DNA of 64,000 nucleotides from FW021-bin31 sp964647485 (GTDB lineage: Bacteria; Bacteroidota; Bacteroidia; Chitinophagales; Chitinophagaceae): positions 62,001-126,000 of the forward strand of contig CAZYHV010000003.1 in the NCBI GenBank assembly GCA_964647485.1. Direction: 5' to 3'. Shown here one piece after another: positions 27,000 to 35,716 of the stretch. The notes under the pieces are model-generated. The model had not been told where the DNA came from. It did no database searches and was given only the letters and a program-made list of their open reading frames with translations. The position numbers and the translations under genes were made by a program. Numbering within the stretch: the stretch's first letter is position 1; each line of letters opens with the position of its first letter.

Positions 27000-27677
27000 A
27001 TGGCCACACTTCTTCATATTGATACGGCTACTTCCATAGGTTCCGTTGCGCTCTCTACAGCCGGAAAAAAAGTAGCAGAAAAAATAAGTTCGGAACAAAG
27101 GAATCATGCTTCTGTTATTATTCCTTTTATTCAGGAAATAATGAAAGAAAAGAAGATGGCAAAGGCTCAATTAGATGCCGTTGTTATTAGTAGTGGACCC
27201 GGTTCATATACCGGATTGCGGGTAGCTACATCTACAGCAAAGGGCTTATGTTATGCCTGGGATATACCTTTGATTGCCATTCCGACCTTAGAAATGATGG
27301 CTTATGGAATAAGAGAAAAGTATCCTGAGATTGGAAAGGATGCTTTACTTTCTCCTATGATAGATGCACGTAGAAAAGAAGTATTTACAGCGGTTTATGA
27401 TATGAAAATGAAAGAAGTTTCGGCTCCTAAAGCAGCGATCTTGGAAGCAGGCTTTTTTCGGGAGTATCCGAATAAAGAGATCATTGTTGCCGGCACCGGA
27501 CAGCCGAAAGCTGAAAATATATTAGAGGATGAGCAGCATCTCCGATTCCTTGATTATGAATGTCGCGCTTCTCACCTTATTTTACCGGCAGAAAAAGCCT
27601 TTTTGGAGAAAAAATTTGAAGATGTGGCTTATTTTGATCCTTTTTATCTTAAATCCGTGTATTTACCGGGTAAATAG
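27000..27677 (+). CDS. tsaB: tRNA t6A threonylcarbamoyl transferase subunit TsaB
   Basis: A 225-residue ASKHA-fold protein that dimerises with TsaD and is needed for t6A37 modification of ANN-decoding tRNAs. Diagnostic blocks: LLHIDTATSIGSVALS, LDAVVISSGPGSYTGLRVAT, STAKGLCYAWDIPL and SPMIDARRKEVFTAVYD. It lacks the metal-binding motif of TsaD, as expected. It stands alone behind a TACCTTTG box, and trhO, another tRNA-modification gene, follows. Confidence 0.95.
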   Translation: MATLLHIDTATSIGSVALSTAGKKVAEKISSEQRNHASVIIPFIQEIMKEKKMAKAQLDAVVISSGPGSYTGLRVATSTAKGLCYAWDIPLIAIPTLEMMAYGIREKYPEIGKDALLSPMIDARRKEVFTAVYDMKMKEVSAPKAAILEAGFFREYPNKEIIVAGTGQPKAENILEDEQHLRFLDYECRASHLILPAEKAFLEKKFEDVAYFDPFYLKSVYLPGK

Positions 27678-27703
27678 GGAAAACGTATTTATTTTATAAT
27701 AAG

Positions 27704-27711
27704 TAACTTTG
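27704..27711 (+). promoter_or_regulatory. -7 promoter box for trhO
   Basis: TAACTTTG, 20 bases before the trhO ATG. Confidence 0.5.
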
Positions 27712-27731
27712 CAACTCACTATAAGAAGAAG

Positions 27732-28760
27732 ATGATGGCTTTACATAATAGAGTTTCAGCAGAAATACTAAAGAAGCAATTGGCGGAAGAAGACTTTGAC
27801 CGGGAGACCATATCTTTATACAAATATACAGATATAGCTGACCCGCAAGCGTTTAGGGATGAATTGTACAAAGGTCTGTTTGATTTAAAAGTCTTCGGAC
27901 GGATTTATGTCGCAAAAGAAGGAATCAATGCGCAGGTTAGTGTTCCGGAGTTTAATATGGAAGCTTTTAGGTCTTATTTATATGCCTTCCCATTCCTGGA
28001 TCAAGTGCGCTTGAATATCGCCGTAGAAGAAAAACCTTCTTTCTGGGTCTTAAAAATAAAAGTGAGAGACAAGATTGTAGCCGACGGTATTGATGATCCG
28101 AACTTTAGTGTAGCAAATAAAGGACAATATGTGGATGCAGAGGAGTTTAATAAACTGACGGATGATCCGGAGACGATAGTAGTAGATATGCGGAATCATT
28201 ATGAATATGAAGTCGGTCATTTTGAAAGGGCTCGGGAAATTCCATCCAATACTTTTAAAGAACAGTTACCGATGACAGTAGATGTGTTGAAAGAGGAGAA
28301 GGATAAGAATATTGTGATGTATTGTACGGGAGGGATTCGCTGTGAAAAAGCCAGTGCTTGGTTGCGTTATAATGGATTTAAAAATGTTTTCCATCTGAAG
28401 GGAGGTGTCATTAATTATGTTCATAAAGCCAAGGAACAGCATTTGCCACTGAAATTTCACGGGAAGAATTTTGTATTTGACAGAAGGTTGGGGGAGCGGG
28501 TGACCGATGAAGTATTGAGTCATTGTCATCAATGTGGAAAGCCTTGCGATCGGCATGTAAACTGTAAAAATGAGGGATGTCACTTGTTATTTATTCAATG
28601 CGAAGCCTGTGCAAAGAAGTATAATCATTGCTGCAGCGAGGAATGTCGACATATCCTGGAATTACCTGAAGAAGAACAGAAAAAACGCAGGAAAGGACAG
28701 CAGAATGGTCAAAAAATATTTAACAAATCCCGGGATCGGATGAATAGTCTGGGGGGATAA
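27732..28760 (+). CDS. trhO: tRNA uridine(34) hydroxylase, rhodanese family
   Basis: A 342-residue TrhO (YceA) protein that hydroxylates U34 of tRNA towards ho5U. An N-terminal ferredoxin-like domain (GRIYVAKEGINAQVSVPE) precedes a rhodanese domain whose active Cys lies in VMYCTGGIRCEKASAWLRY. The C-terminus adds a cysteine-rich probable zinc region (CHQCGKPCDRHVNC, CEACAKKYNHCCSEEC) typical of the longer family members, then a basic tail. It follows tsaB, another tRNA-modification gene. Confidence 0.93.
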   Translation: MMALHNRVSAEILKKQLAEEDFDRETISLYKYTDIADPQAFRDELYKGLFDLKVFGRIYVAKEGINAQVSVPEFNMEAFRSYLYAFPFLDQVRLNIAVEEKPSFWVLKIKVRDKIVADGIDDPNFSVANKGQYVDAEEFNKLTDDPETIVVDMRNHYEYEVGHFERAREIPSNTFKEQLPMTVDVLKEEKDKNIVMYCTGGIRCEKASAWLRYNGFKNVFHLKGGVINYVHKAKEQHLPLKFHGKNFVFDRRLGERVTDEVLSHCHQCGKPCDRHVNCKNEGCHLLFIQCEACAKKYNHCCSEECRHILELPEEEQKKRRKGQQNGQKIFNKSRDRMNSLGG

Positions 28761-28767
28761 AAGGAGT

Positions 28768-31128
28768 TTATTTTAGATACTTTTCAAACAATTGATAGAT
28801 TCTATAATACTCATCCCGCCAGCTTTCCGGCTCTATAAAACCGTGGCTCTCTACAGGATAAACGGCTAATTGCCAGTTGTTTTTCTTCAGTTCTATCAGT
28901 TTTTCCGAGAGGCGTATAATATCCTGAAAATGCACATTGGTATCGATCATGCCATGGCACATCAACAGAGGATCGTGTAACCCCTTTGCAAAATAAATGG
29001 GGGAGCTTTGTACATATGCAATACTGTCATTTTGAGGCTGGTTAAGGATGTTTGAGGTGTATCCATGGTTATAATGAGCCCAATCCGTAACAGATCGCAA
29101 AGCTGCTCCACAAGCAAAAGTATTTGTTTTAAATAGCGCCATGAGAGTCATGAATCCACCATAAGAGCCTCCCCAAATCCCTATTTTATTTTTGTTGACA
29201 TTTAGATGCTCGGACATGTATTTCGCACCATCGACAATATCTTCCAGATCGTTTCCACCCATGTGTCTGTATATGGCGGTACGCCAATCTCTTCCATATC
29301 CGGCACTCCCTCGATAATCAATGTTCATGACCGTATATCCCTGATCCACGAGCATGTTGATAAACATATGCTCTCGGAAGTAATAACTCCAATAATCTTT
29401 GACATCCTGTAAATATCCGGCTCCATGGACAAAGATGACGCCCGGGTGAGTAGTGGCTTGTTTTTCGGGTTTATAGATTTCTGTATAAACAGAGAGACTA
29501 TCTCTGTCTTTAAAGGTGGTAATGATTGGCTTACGCCAGGAATAAGACTGATACAATTTACTTTCGGCTTTGTGTGTGATTTGTTCTGCTGTCGCCTTTT
29601 TCTTATTCTTCTTAAGATACAATTCCCAGGGATGAATAGCGGTAGAATGCAAAAAAGCGATCTGTTTTCCATCGGGAGAAACCTTTACTTCATTTCCTCC
29701 TTTCTGTTGGGTGATTCTCGTTATCTCTTTTGTTTTAATCGCTAAGTGATAAAATTGTTTTTCGCCGGGAGAACTTTGATTGGTGGTTATATAGAAAGTT
29801 GTTCTGTCAGGAGAAAGTTGTGCAGATTGCACCTCAAATTTCCCCCGTGTGAGTGTTTGAATTTTTCCGGTATTTACATCTTGGATATAGAGATGCGAAT
29901 AACCCGATTTTTCAGACTGATACCAGATATGGTTGGCATCGACCCAGCCTAAGTTTCCCATCTGATAGGTATAGCCGATTCCCGGACCGGCGATCCAGGC
30001 GGAATCATGTTGTCGATCGAGTAGGTTGAGCTTACCGTTGGTTGCGTCTAATTCCATAATCCAACGATCTTTATGATCAAAAGAGCGAATGACAACCACC
30101 GCTTTTGTCCCTTCCCGATTCCATTTTGGGCCATTGAGTATTACCTCCCTGCGGGAAGAGTCTCTTCTTAAGGAATCATAAATTTTCGGATAATTTTTAT
30201 AGAAAGCCGGGATGTCTTTTATCCCCGGGATTTTGTTGGTCTTGATGGCATATGATGTATCTTCCTGCGTATCATAAATATAGCTTTTGTATTGTGGATG
30301 ATGTATTCCTACTTTCGGTCGAGATGTTATATCTTTTACATATCCGTTTTCTGTTACATAGTCCGGTACTTTGGTAGGCTGATTGTCGACTTTGGTATGT
30401 AGGCGGTACACAATATATTGTCCCCGGGGATCAGCAACGATATGATCAACCTGTTTATCTCCGGTATAAATAATTCCGGAAAATTGAGGGGTTAACTTTT
30501 CTTTTTCTTGCTGGGAGGCTTCTTTTTTCTTTTTTCTCCTTCTAAGTACAGCGGAGTTTTCAAGGGCATCTTCTTTTAAGAAAATGCTTCTGGCCGATTG
30601 TTTCTTCTTTTTTTCAGAAGACTTCCCCTTCTCAAAATGAATCAATTGTTCAAGACTTCCTGTTGATAAATGATAAGTATATAAATCGTTTCCTATTTGG
30701 AAAAAGACTCGATCTTTTCCAAAGGCAGGATGATATATCTCTTGTGTAGTAGTAAAGAGGGTCTTCTTGCTTTTATTGGAAATATTTAAAATCCGCAGAG
30801 CATGATCTAAAGTATAAACGAGTTTTGTTTTCTTTGAATTAAAATTTCCGTTTCTTTCGGCAAAGGCTGTCTTCCTTTCGGAGAGGGTTGCTTTTTGTGG
30901 TTTTTTATTTTTTAAGGAAATAAAATATAAAGAATCTGAAGTTGCTTTTTCAGGATTCCAAAAAAAATACAATCTTTGTCCATCCGGACTCCAAAAAGGT
31001 TGAGAGGGAGAAGTCCCTATCCATTGGGGGTTTTGCATGATTTTATCTACTGATAAAGGAGCAAGGTCTTGTGAAAAGACGATAAACGGAACCAACAAAA
31101 AGGAGAAGAAGAGAAAATAATTTTTCAT
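28768..31128 (-). CDS. S9 family prolyl-oligopeptidase-like peptidase
   Basis: A 786-residue exported serine peptidase (signal peptide MKNYFLFFSFLLVPFIVFSQ). Residues about 30-520 form a WD40-like beta-propeller of the DPP-IV type. The C-terminal alpha/beta-hydrolase holds the triad: Ser in GIWGGSYGGFMTL, Asp in MCHGMIDTNVHFQD and His in PVESHGFIEPESW. It resembles dipeptidyl-peptidase or acylaminoacyl-peptidase forms and probably trims periplasmic peptides. A low-complexity Lys-rich insert occurs at about 190-220 (RRRKKKKEASQQEKEK). The convergent neighbour is trhO. Confidence 0.9.
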   Translation of the reverse strand: MKNYFLFFSFLLVPFIVFSQDLAPLSVDKIMQNPQWIGTSPSQPFWSPDGQRLYFFWNPEKATSDSLYFISLKNKKPQKATLSERKTAFAERNGNFNSKKTKLVYTLDHALRILNISNKSKKTLFTTTQEIYHPAFGKDRVFFQIGNDLYTYHLSTGSLEQLIHFEKGKSSEKKKKQSARSIFLKEDALENSAVLRRRKKKKEASQQEKEKLTPQFSGIIYTGDKQVDHIVADPRGQYIVYRLHTKVDNQPTKVPDYVTENGYVKDITSRPKVGIHHPQYKSYIYDTQEDTSYAIKTNKIPGIKDIPAFYKNYPKIYDSLRRDSSRREVILNGPKWNREGTKAVVVIRSFDHKDRWIMELDATNGKLNLLDRQHDSAWIAGPGIGYTYQMGNLGWVDANHIWYQSEKSGYSHLYIQDVNTGKIQTLTRGKFEVQSAQLSPDRTTFYITTNQSSPGEKQFYHLAIKTKEITRITQQKGGNEVKVSPDGKQIAFLHSTAIHPWELYLKKNKKKATAEQITHKAESKLYQSYSWRKPIITTFKDRDSLSVYTEIYKPEKQATTHPGVIFVHGAGYLQDVKDYWSYYFREHMFINMLVDQGYTVMNIDYRGSAGYGRDWRTAIYRHMGGNDLEDIVDGAKYMSEHLNVNKNKIGIWGGSYGGFMTLMALFKTNTFACGAALRSVTDWAHYNHGYTSNILNQPQNDSIAYVQSSPIYFAKGLHDPLLMCHGMIDTNVHFQDIIRLSEKLIELKKNNWQLAVYPVESHGFIEPESWRDEYYRIYQLFEKYLK

Positions 31129-31154
31129 AACTTGTATTCGTATACTATAAAATT

Positions 31155-31754
31155 ATGAGCATGAAGGTACGAAGATATAAAGGTTTGCTTTTTATTTCTG
31201 TATTGTTTTTTATTGTGAGTGCCTGTACAGACCATTCAGAAATGGATAAAACGAACAGTGTATTCTTTATTGTACAGCCTCCCGAACATTTTTCCGGTTT
31301 TAATGGTCATCTGAATTGGTATGGGCGAGACAGAGCAGGAGATTTAATGCGTTTTTTAAAAGATTCCGGCATTCAGCAGATTTATGCGAATGGGTTGGCC
31401 GCTTCCAGAGAAACTATCGACTCATTAAAGAAGCTGAAAGGGCATATAGGAACTGTTGAATTTCCAATTGATTCTGTGGCGGGGCATCTTTTTGATCTTC
31501 TGAAAGAAAAGGAGGATTTTGGAAGACGGATTCTTATTATTAGTCGGGAAAAACAAATAGATTCTATTCTTAGAAAATTAGGGTGGACGGCAACGACTGA
31601 ATTACATCCTAAAGAAAAATTTAATCTCATTTATCGGCTTGAAAATAACAAGGGAAAGGCGAGTCTGCGGAAAATAAAATATGGACGAGTGCCAAGACCA
31701 ATAATGGATACTGCTAAGTCCAACTTATTGCCCGCCGATAGTTTGAAGGAATAA
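31155..31754 (+). CDS. lipoprotein resembling a degenerate histidine phosphatase
   Basis: A 199-residue protein with a lipobox (FFIVSAC, Cys about 23), so it is probably anchored in a membrane. The fold layout resembles the phosphoglycerate-mutase-like histidine phosphatases: beta-strand SVFFIVQPPEH, LNWYGRDRAGDLMRFLKDSG, IQQIYANGLAASRETIDSLK and ILIISREKQIDSIL. The catalytic RHG histidine is replaced (VQPPEH), and the later catalytic His motif is also absent, so it is unlikely to be an active phosphatase. It is followed 16 bases downstream by the YigZ gene. Relationship is by motif pattern only. Confidence 0.5.
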   Translation: MSMKVRRYKGLLFISVLFFIVSACTDHSEMDKTNSVFFIVQPPEHFSGFNGHLNWYGRDRAGDLMRFLKDSGIQQIYANGLAASRETIDSLKKLKGHIGTVEFPIDSVAGHLFDLLKEKEDFGRRILIISREKQIDSILRKLGWTATTELHPKEKFNLIYRLENNKGKASLRKIKYGRVPRPIMDTAKSNLLPADSLKE

Positions 31755-31770
31755 AAACAGAATATAAAAT

Positions 31771-32385
31771 ATGGGTACACAAGTATTTTCATACAAAACA
31801 GTACGTTCAGTGGGAGAAAGTGAATTTAAAGATCGAGGGAGCAAATTCCTGGGTTATTGTGTGGAAGTGGAGCATCAGGAGGCCATAAAAGAAGTGTTGA
31901 AAAGGATTAAAGAACAACATCCTAAAGCCAATCATTACTGTTATGCCTGGCGTTTGGGGACGGAGGGTATTGCATTTAGATCGAGCGACAACGGAGAACC
32001 ATCAGGAAGTGCGGGGCGACCCATTATGAGACAGATTGATGCTGCCGGATTAACCAATGTAATAGTGGTTGTGGTTCGTTATTTTGGCGGAACTTTGCTT
32101 GGACTTCCGGGTTTGGTGTATGCCTATAAAACGGCTGCGGAAGCATGTCTTTCCAATGTGCCTAAAGTAAGAAGGGAGCTAAGCACCTCTTTGAAGATAA
32201 GTTTTGGATATGAGCAGATGGATCAGATTATGAAGCTGACAAAAGAAATGAAAATCCGGATTGTAGAGAAAGAAATGCAACTCTTTTGTCTTTTTGAGTT
32301 GAAAGTTCCTCTTCGAAGAGTGGAAGAATTTAAAAATCAGTTGGAACGTCTATCAGGAGTAGAATTGCTGGAAGATAATGAATAG
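31771..32385 (+). CDS. YigZ/IMPACT family protein (UPF0029)
   Basis: A 204-residue protein. The N-terminal UPF0029/IMPACT domain carries GSKFLGYCVEVEHQEAIKEV, HYCYAWRLG, SSDNGEPSGSAGRPIMRQI and VVVVRYFGGTLLGLPGLVYA, all classical. A C-terminal ferredoxin-like DUF1949 domain follows. The family may bind nucleic acid or regulate translation, but its biochemical role is not settled. It follows the lipoprotein gene by 16 bases. Confidence 0.9.
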   Translation: MGTQVFSYKTVRSVGESEFKDRGSKFLGYCVEVEHQEAIKEVLKRIKEQHPKANHYCYAWRLGTEGIAFRSSDNGEPSGSAGRPIMRQIDAAGLTNVIVVVVRYFGGTLLGLPGLVYAYKTAAEACLSNVPKVRRELSTSLKISFGYEQMDQIMKLTKEMKIRIVEKEMQLFCLFELKVPLRRVEEFKNQLERLSGVELLEDNE

Positions 32386-32461
32386 CTCTAAATAATAAAG
32401 GAGAAAATAAACAAAAGCCTTGTTATACTGTTAACAAAAGAACGAAAAAAAACAATTAAAT

Positions 32462-33175
32462 ATGTCAGAGAAAAAAGTAGTTTATATTACCGGAGGAAGT
32501 AAAGGTATAGGAAAAGGAATTGCAGAATATCTTTTAGAAAGAGACTATAGAGTAGCCATAAGTAGTCGTAAGTTAGAGAGTGCCGAAGCAGCATTAAAGG
32601 AGATTGGAGGAGCGCAAGAAGATACATTGGCCATACAATCCGATGTGAGAGAAAGGGTGGATGAAGAATCCGCAGTCAATAAGATTGTTGAGAAATGGGG
32701 GCGATTGGATGTATTGGTTGCGAATGCAGGTTTGGGTATTTATGCACCTATAGAGGAGCTGTCGCATGAGGACTGGAGTAAGATGATAGACACGAACGTA
32801 ACCGGTACCTTCAATAGTGTGAAAGCTTCTTTGGAACAAATTATTGCAAATGATGGTTATATCTTTACGGTATCAAGCTTGCAAGGGATATATTTTAGTG
32901 CCAGAGCCACCGGATATAATGCCAGCAAGTTTGCTATTGTAGGATTTACACAAGCATTAATGTTAGATTTAAGACAGAAGGATGTGAAGGTTACGACGAT
33001 CTTACCGGGTTCTGTTACTTCTCATTTTAATGGACATGTTCCATCAGAAGAAGATTATTGGAAAATACAGCCGGAAGATTTGGGAGAATTGGTGTACGAT
33101 TTATTGAAAATGAATAGACGTACTTTACCCAGTAAAGTAGAGGTAAGACCCTCTAAACCTCCGATAAAGAAATAA
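32462..33175 (+). CDS. short-chain dehydrogenase/reductase (SDR)
   Basis: A 237-residue classical SDR: YITGGSKGIGKGIAEYL nucleotide loop, NAGLGIYAPIEEL, catalytic Ser in FTVSSLQG, YNASKFAIVGF as YxxxK, and LPGSVTSHF. Its length and loop suggest NADP(H). The C-terminal tail is basic. Substrate unknown. It ends shortly before a bidirectional terminator and converges with the thioesterase gene. Unlike the SDR at 4.3 kb, it lacks a clear promoter box. Confidence 0.88.
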   Translation: MSEKKVVYITGGSKGIGKGIAEYLLERDYRVAISSRKLESAEAALKEIGGAQEDTLAIQSDVRERVDEESAVNKIVEKWGRLDVLVANAGLGIYAPIEELSHEDWSKMIDTNVTGTFNSVKASLEQIIANDGYIFTVSSLQGIYFSARATGYNASKFAIVGFTQALMLDLRQKDVKVTTILPGSVTSHFNGHVPSEEDYWKIQPEDLGELVYDLLKMNRRTLPSKVEVRPSKPPIKK

Positions 33176-33197
33176 AATATTTGGATTTATAGCTAAA

Positions 33198-33230
33198 ACA
33201 AGCCTTCTCCTCAGAAGGCTTGTTTTTTTT
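33198..33230. terminator. bidirectional intrinsic terminator
   Basis: ACAAGCCTTCT (33198-33208) pairs perfectly with AGAAGGCTTGT (33213-33223) around a 4-base loop, with T8 after it and AAAA before it. It ends the SDR gene and, on the other strand, lies at the 3' end of the thioesterase gene. Confidence 0.88.
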
Positions 33231-33768
33231 ATTTAGAAAAGAAGGATTTAAAATTTTCTCCGGCATCATCCGGACTAATTTTTCCATTAAGAATGAGCCG
33301 TATTTGTCTTCTTGTAGCAGCTTCTTCGTAAAGTTTGATTTCCTCTTTGGTCTCCGGTTCACAAGGCGGCACTTCGGTAGGTTTTCCATCATCATCCAGG
33401 GCGACGAAGGTATAAAAAGCTTCGTTGGAAGGATATTTCATTTGTTCCACCGGATTTTCCCCCCATACCTGCAGGTGCATTTCCATGGAGGTTCGAAAGG
33501 AACGGGTGATTTTAGATTGAACCCTTACCACATATCCTCTCTTAATGGGTTTTTGAAAAGAAAGATTATCTACCGAAACGGTAACTGTAGGGCGTCCACA
33601 ATGTTTCATAGAAGATAAGGCGGCAGCAATATCCATCCAATACATGAGTCTTCCTCCCATTAAATTGTCATATTGGTTGGTATCATTGGGCATCACCAAT
33701 TCATTCATAACGACAAGAGAGTCTTTTACTTTCTTTGCTTCCATTGGTAATCTTACTTTTTTTGACAT
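33229..33768 (-). CDS. acyl-CoA thioesterase (hotdog fold)
   Basis: A 179-residue hotdog-fold thioesterase of the YciA/BACH type: MPNDTNQYDNLMGGRLMYWM is the conserved substrate-loop region, then CGRPTVTVSVDNLSFQKPIK and RGYVVRVQSKITRSF. It hydrolyses acyl-CoA esters. The long open frame begins at 33828, but a TATGTTTG promoter box at 33781-33788 favours the ATG at 33768. A C-terminal extension of about 40 residues is helical and charged. Confidence 0.88.
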   Translation of the reverse strand: MSKKVRLPMEAKKVKDSLVVMNELVMPNDTNQYDNLMGGRLMYWMDIAAALSSMKHCGRPTVTVSVDNLSFQKPIKRGYVVRVQSKITRSFRTSMEMHLQVWGENPVEQMKYPSNEAFYTFVALDDDGKPTEVPPCEPETKEEIKLYEEAATRRQIRLILNGKISPDDAGENFKSFFSK

Positions 33769-33780
33769 CGATTTACGGTT

Positions 33781-33788
33781 CAAACATA
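33781..33788 (-). promoter_or_regulatory. -7 promoter box for the thioesterase
   Basis: Minus-strand TATGTTTG, 12 bases before the ATG at 33768. Confidence 0.5.
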
Positions 33789-33871
33789 CGGAATATTTAC
33801 ATTTTACAGGTTGAAAGGGGAATATCATTTTAATAAATAGAGAAGGAATTTTTTACACTGTTAAAAAAATG

Positions 33872-33879
33872 TAATTTTG
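33872..33879 (+). promoter_or_regulatory. -7 promoter box for pyrG
   Basis: TAATTTTG, about 100 bases before the pyrG ATG. The long leader contains a weak hairpin (CGACC at 33882 with GGTCG at 33901) and GACC...GGTC elements further on. Confidence 0.5.
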
Positions 33880-33982
33880 CACGACCTTCGGATTTTTTGC
33901 GGTCGGAGAAGCAAACAGATAAAAGACCGTCATTCCTTCCCTGGTCAAAGGTTGATTATTTTTTGAAACTCTATATAAATTT

Positions 33983-35611
33983 ATGGCTAAGTATATCTTT
34001 GTAACAGGAGGTGTTACTTCTTCTTTAGGAAAGGGAATTATTGCAGCTTCTTTAGCGAAGCTTTTGCAAGCAAGAGGACTCCGTGTCACTATTCAAAAGT
34101 TCGATCCCTATATTAATATTGATCCGGGCACCCTTAATCCGTATGAGCATGGAGAATGTTATGTTACCGATGACGGGGCAGAAACAGATTTAGATCTCGG
34201 TCATTATGAAAGGTTTCTTAATCATCCGACTTCTCAGGCCAATAATGTAACAACAGGCCGCATCTATCAGACCGTTATCAATAAGGAACGAAAAGGAGAA
34301 TATCTGGGGAAAACGGTTCAGGTGATTCCTCATATTACCGATGAAATCAAACGTAGAATTCTAAAATTAGGGCAAACCGGAGACTATGATGTAGTCATTA
34401 CAGAATTAGGAGGAACCGTTGGTGATATTGAATCCTTGCCGTATGTAGAGGCGGTTCGTCAATTGCAATGGGGATTGGGTTCTGATGAATGTTTGGTGAT
34501 ACATTTAACGCTCATCCCCTTCCTTCAAGCTGCCGGGGAATTAAAAACAAAGCCTACTCAACATTCGGTGAGAATGCTAAGTGAGGAAGGCGTGCATCCG
34601 GATATTATTGTTTGTCGTACCGAACGCCCACTGTATGATGAATTGAAAAAGAAAGTGGCTCTGTTTTGTAATGTGAGTGTCGATTCTGTTATAGAAGCGG
34701 ATGATGTGCCTACGATTTATGAGATTCCGTTGGAAATGATGCGGGAACGATTGGATCAAATTGTGATGGAGAAGTTGAATATTCCTATTAACCAGGAGCC
34801 CGATATTGATGAATGGAAAGATTTCTTGAGCCGTGTAAAATATCCCAAATCCAAGGTCTCTATTGGGTTGGTAGGAAAATATGTGGAGCTGCAGGATGCC
34901 TATAAATCTATTTTAGAGTCTTTTATTCATGCAGGAGCTGCTAATGAATGTAAAGTCATTGTAGAAAATATTCATTCTGAGCATCTTTCAGAAGAGCATC
35001 TAGAAAAGAAATTAGCACATCTGGATGGGGTGTTAGTGGCACCGGGATTTGGAAACCGTGGCGTTGAAGGAAAATTGTCAGCCATCAAATATGTTAGAGA
35101 GAAAGGTATTCCATTTTTGGGGATTTGTCTGGGAATGCAGTGTGCCGTTGCAGAGTTTGCCCGGAATGTCTTGGGATGGGAAGGTGCACATTCTACCGAG
35201 ATCGATGAGGAAACCCCTTATCCGGTTATTGACCTGATGAATGATCAGAAAAATATTGAAAATATGGGAGGAACCATGCGTTTGGGCGCTTATCCCTGTG
35301 AGGTGAAAAAGGAAACCTTGTTGGAAAAAATTTATAACAGTGAGGAAATCAGTGAACGTCATCGTCATCGGTATGAGTTTAATAACAAGTATCTCAAAGA
35401 TTTCGAAGCGGCTGGATTCGTAGCCAGTGGAAAAAATCCGGAGACAGGATTAGTGGAAGTCGTTGAAATTCCATCTCATCCATTTTTTATTGCTTCCCAA
35501 TTTCATCCGGAATTAAAAAGTACCGTACTGAATCCCCATCCGTTATTTATTCATTTCATTCGGGCAGCAGAACAGTACAATATAAAACGAAATAAAACAG
35601 CCGGAAAATAA
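33983..35611 (+). CDS. pyrG: CTP synthase
   Basis: A 542-residue enzyme making CTP from UTP, ATP and glutamine. The N-terminal synthase domain has YIFVTGGVTSSLGKGIIAAS, QKFDPYINIDPGT and YVTDDGAETDLDLGHYERF. The C-terminal class I glutamine amidotransferase has its nucleophile in FLGICLGMQCAV and the His/Glu pair in ASQFHPELKS. Length is normal. Essential pyrimidine pathway enzyme; it stands alone. Confidence 0.98.
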   Translation: MAKYIFVTGGVTSSLGKGIIAASLAKLLQARGLRVTIQKFDPYINIDPGTLNPYEHGECYVTDDGAETDLDLGHYERFLNHPTSQANNVTTGRIYQTVINKERKGEYLGKTVQVIPHITDEIKRRILKLGQTGDYDVVITELGGTVGDIESLPYVEAVRQLQWGLGSDECLVIHLTLIPFLQAAGELKTKPTQHSVRMLSEEGVHPDIIVCRTERPLYDELKKKVALFCNVSVDSVIEADDVPTIYEIPLEMMRERLDQIVMEKLNIPINQEPDIDEWKDFLSRVKYPKSKVSIGLVGKYVELQDAYKSILESFIHAGAANECKVIVENIHSEHLSEEHLEKKLAHLDGVLVAPGFGNRGVEGKLSAIKYVREKGIPFLGICLGMQCAVAEFARNVLGWEGAHSTEIDEETPYPVIDLMNDQKNIENMGGTMRLGAYPCEVKKETLLEKIYNSEEISERHRHRYEFNNKYLKDFEAAGFVASGKNPETGLVEVVEIPSHPFFIASQFHPELKSTVLNPHPLFIHFIRAAEQYNIKRNKTAGK

Positions 35612-35684
35612 CCTTATTTCTCACAATAAATTGAAGTTTAATAGAAAGGTATAGTCGGAAAAGTAAAAAGAAAATGTTTTTTTA

Positions 35685-35692
35685 TACCTTTG
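35685..35692 (+). promoter_or_regulatory. -7 promoter box for lpdA
   Basis: TACCTTTG at 35685-35692. It overlaps the upstream-most possible start at 35690 and so supports the ATG at 35717. Confidence 0.55.
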
Positions 35693-35716
35693 GTAAAAAA
35701 TCTAAAAAATAATTTT

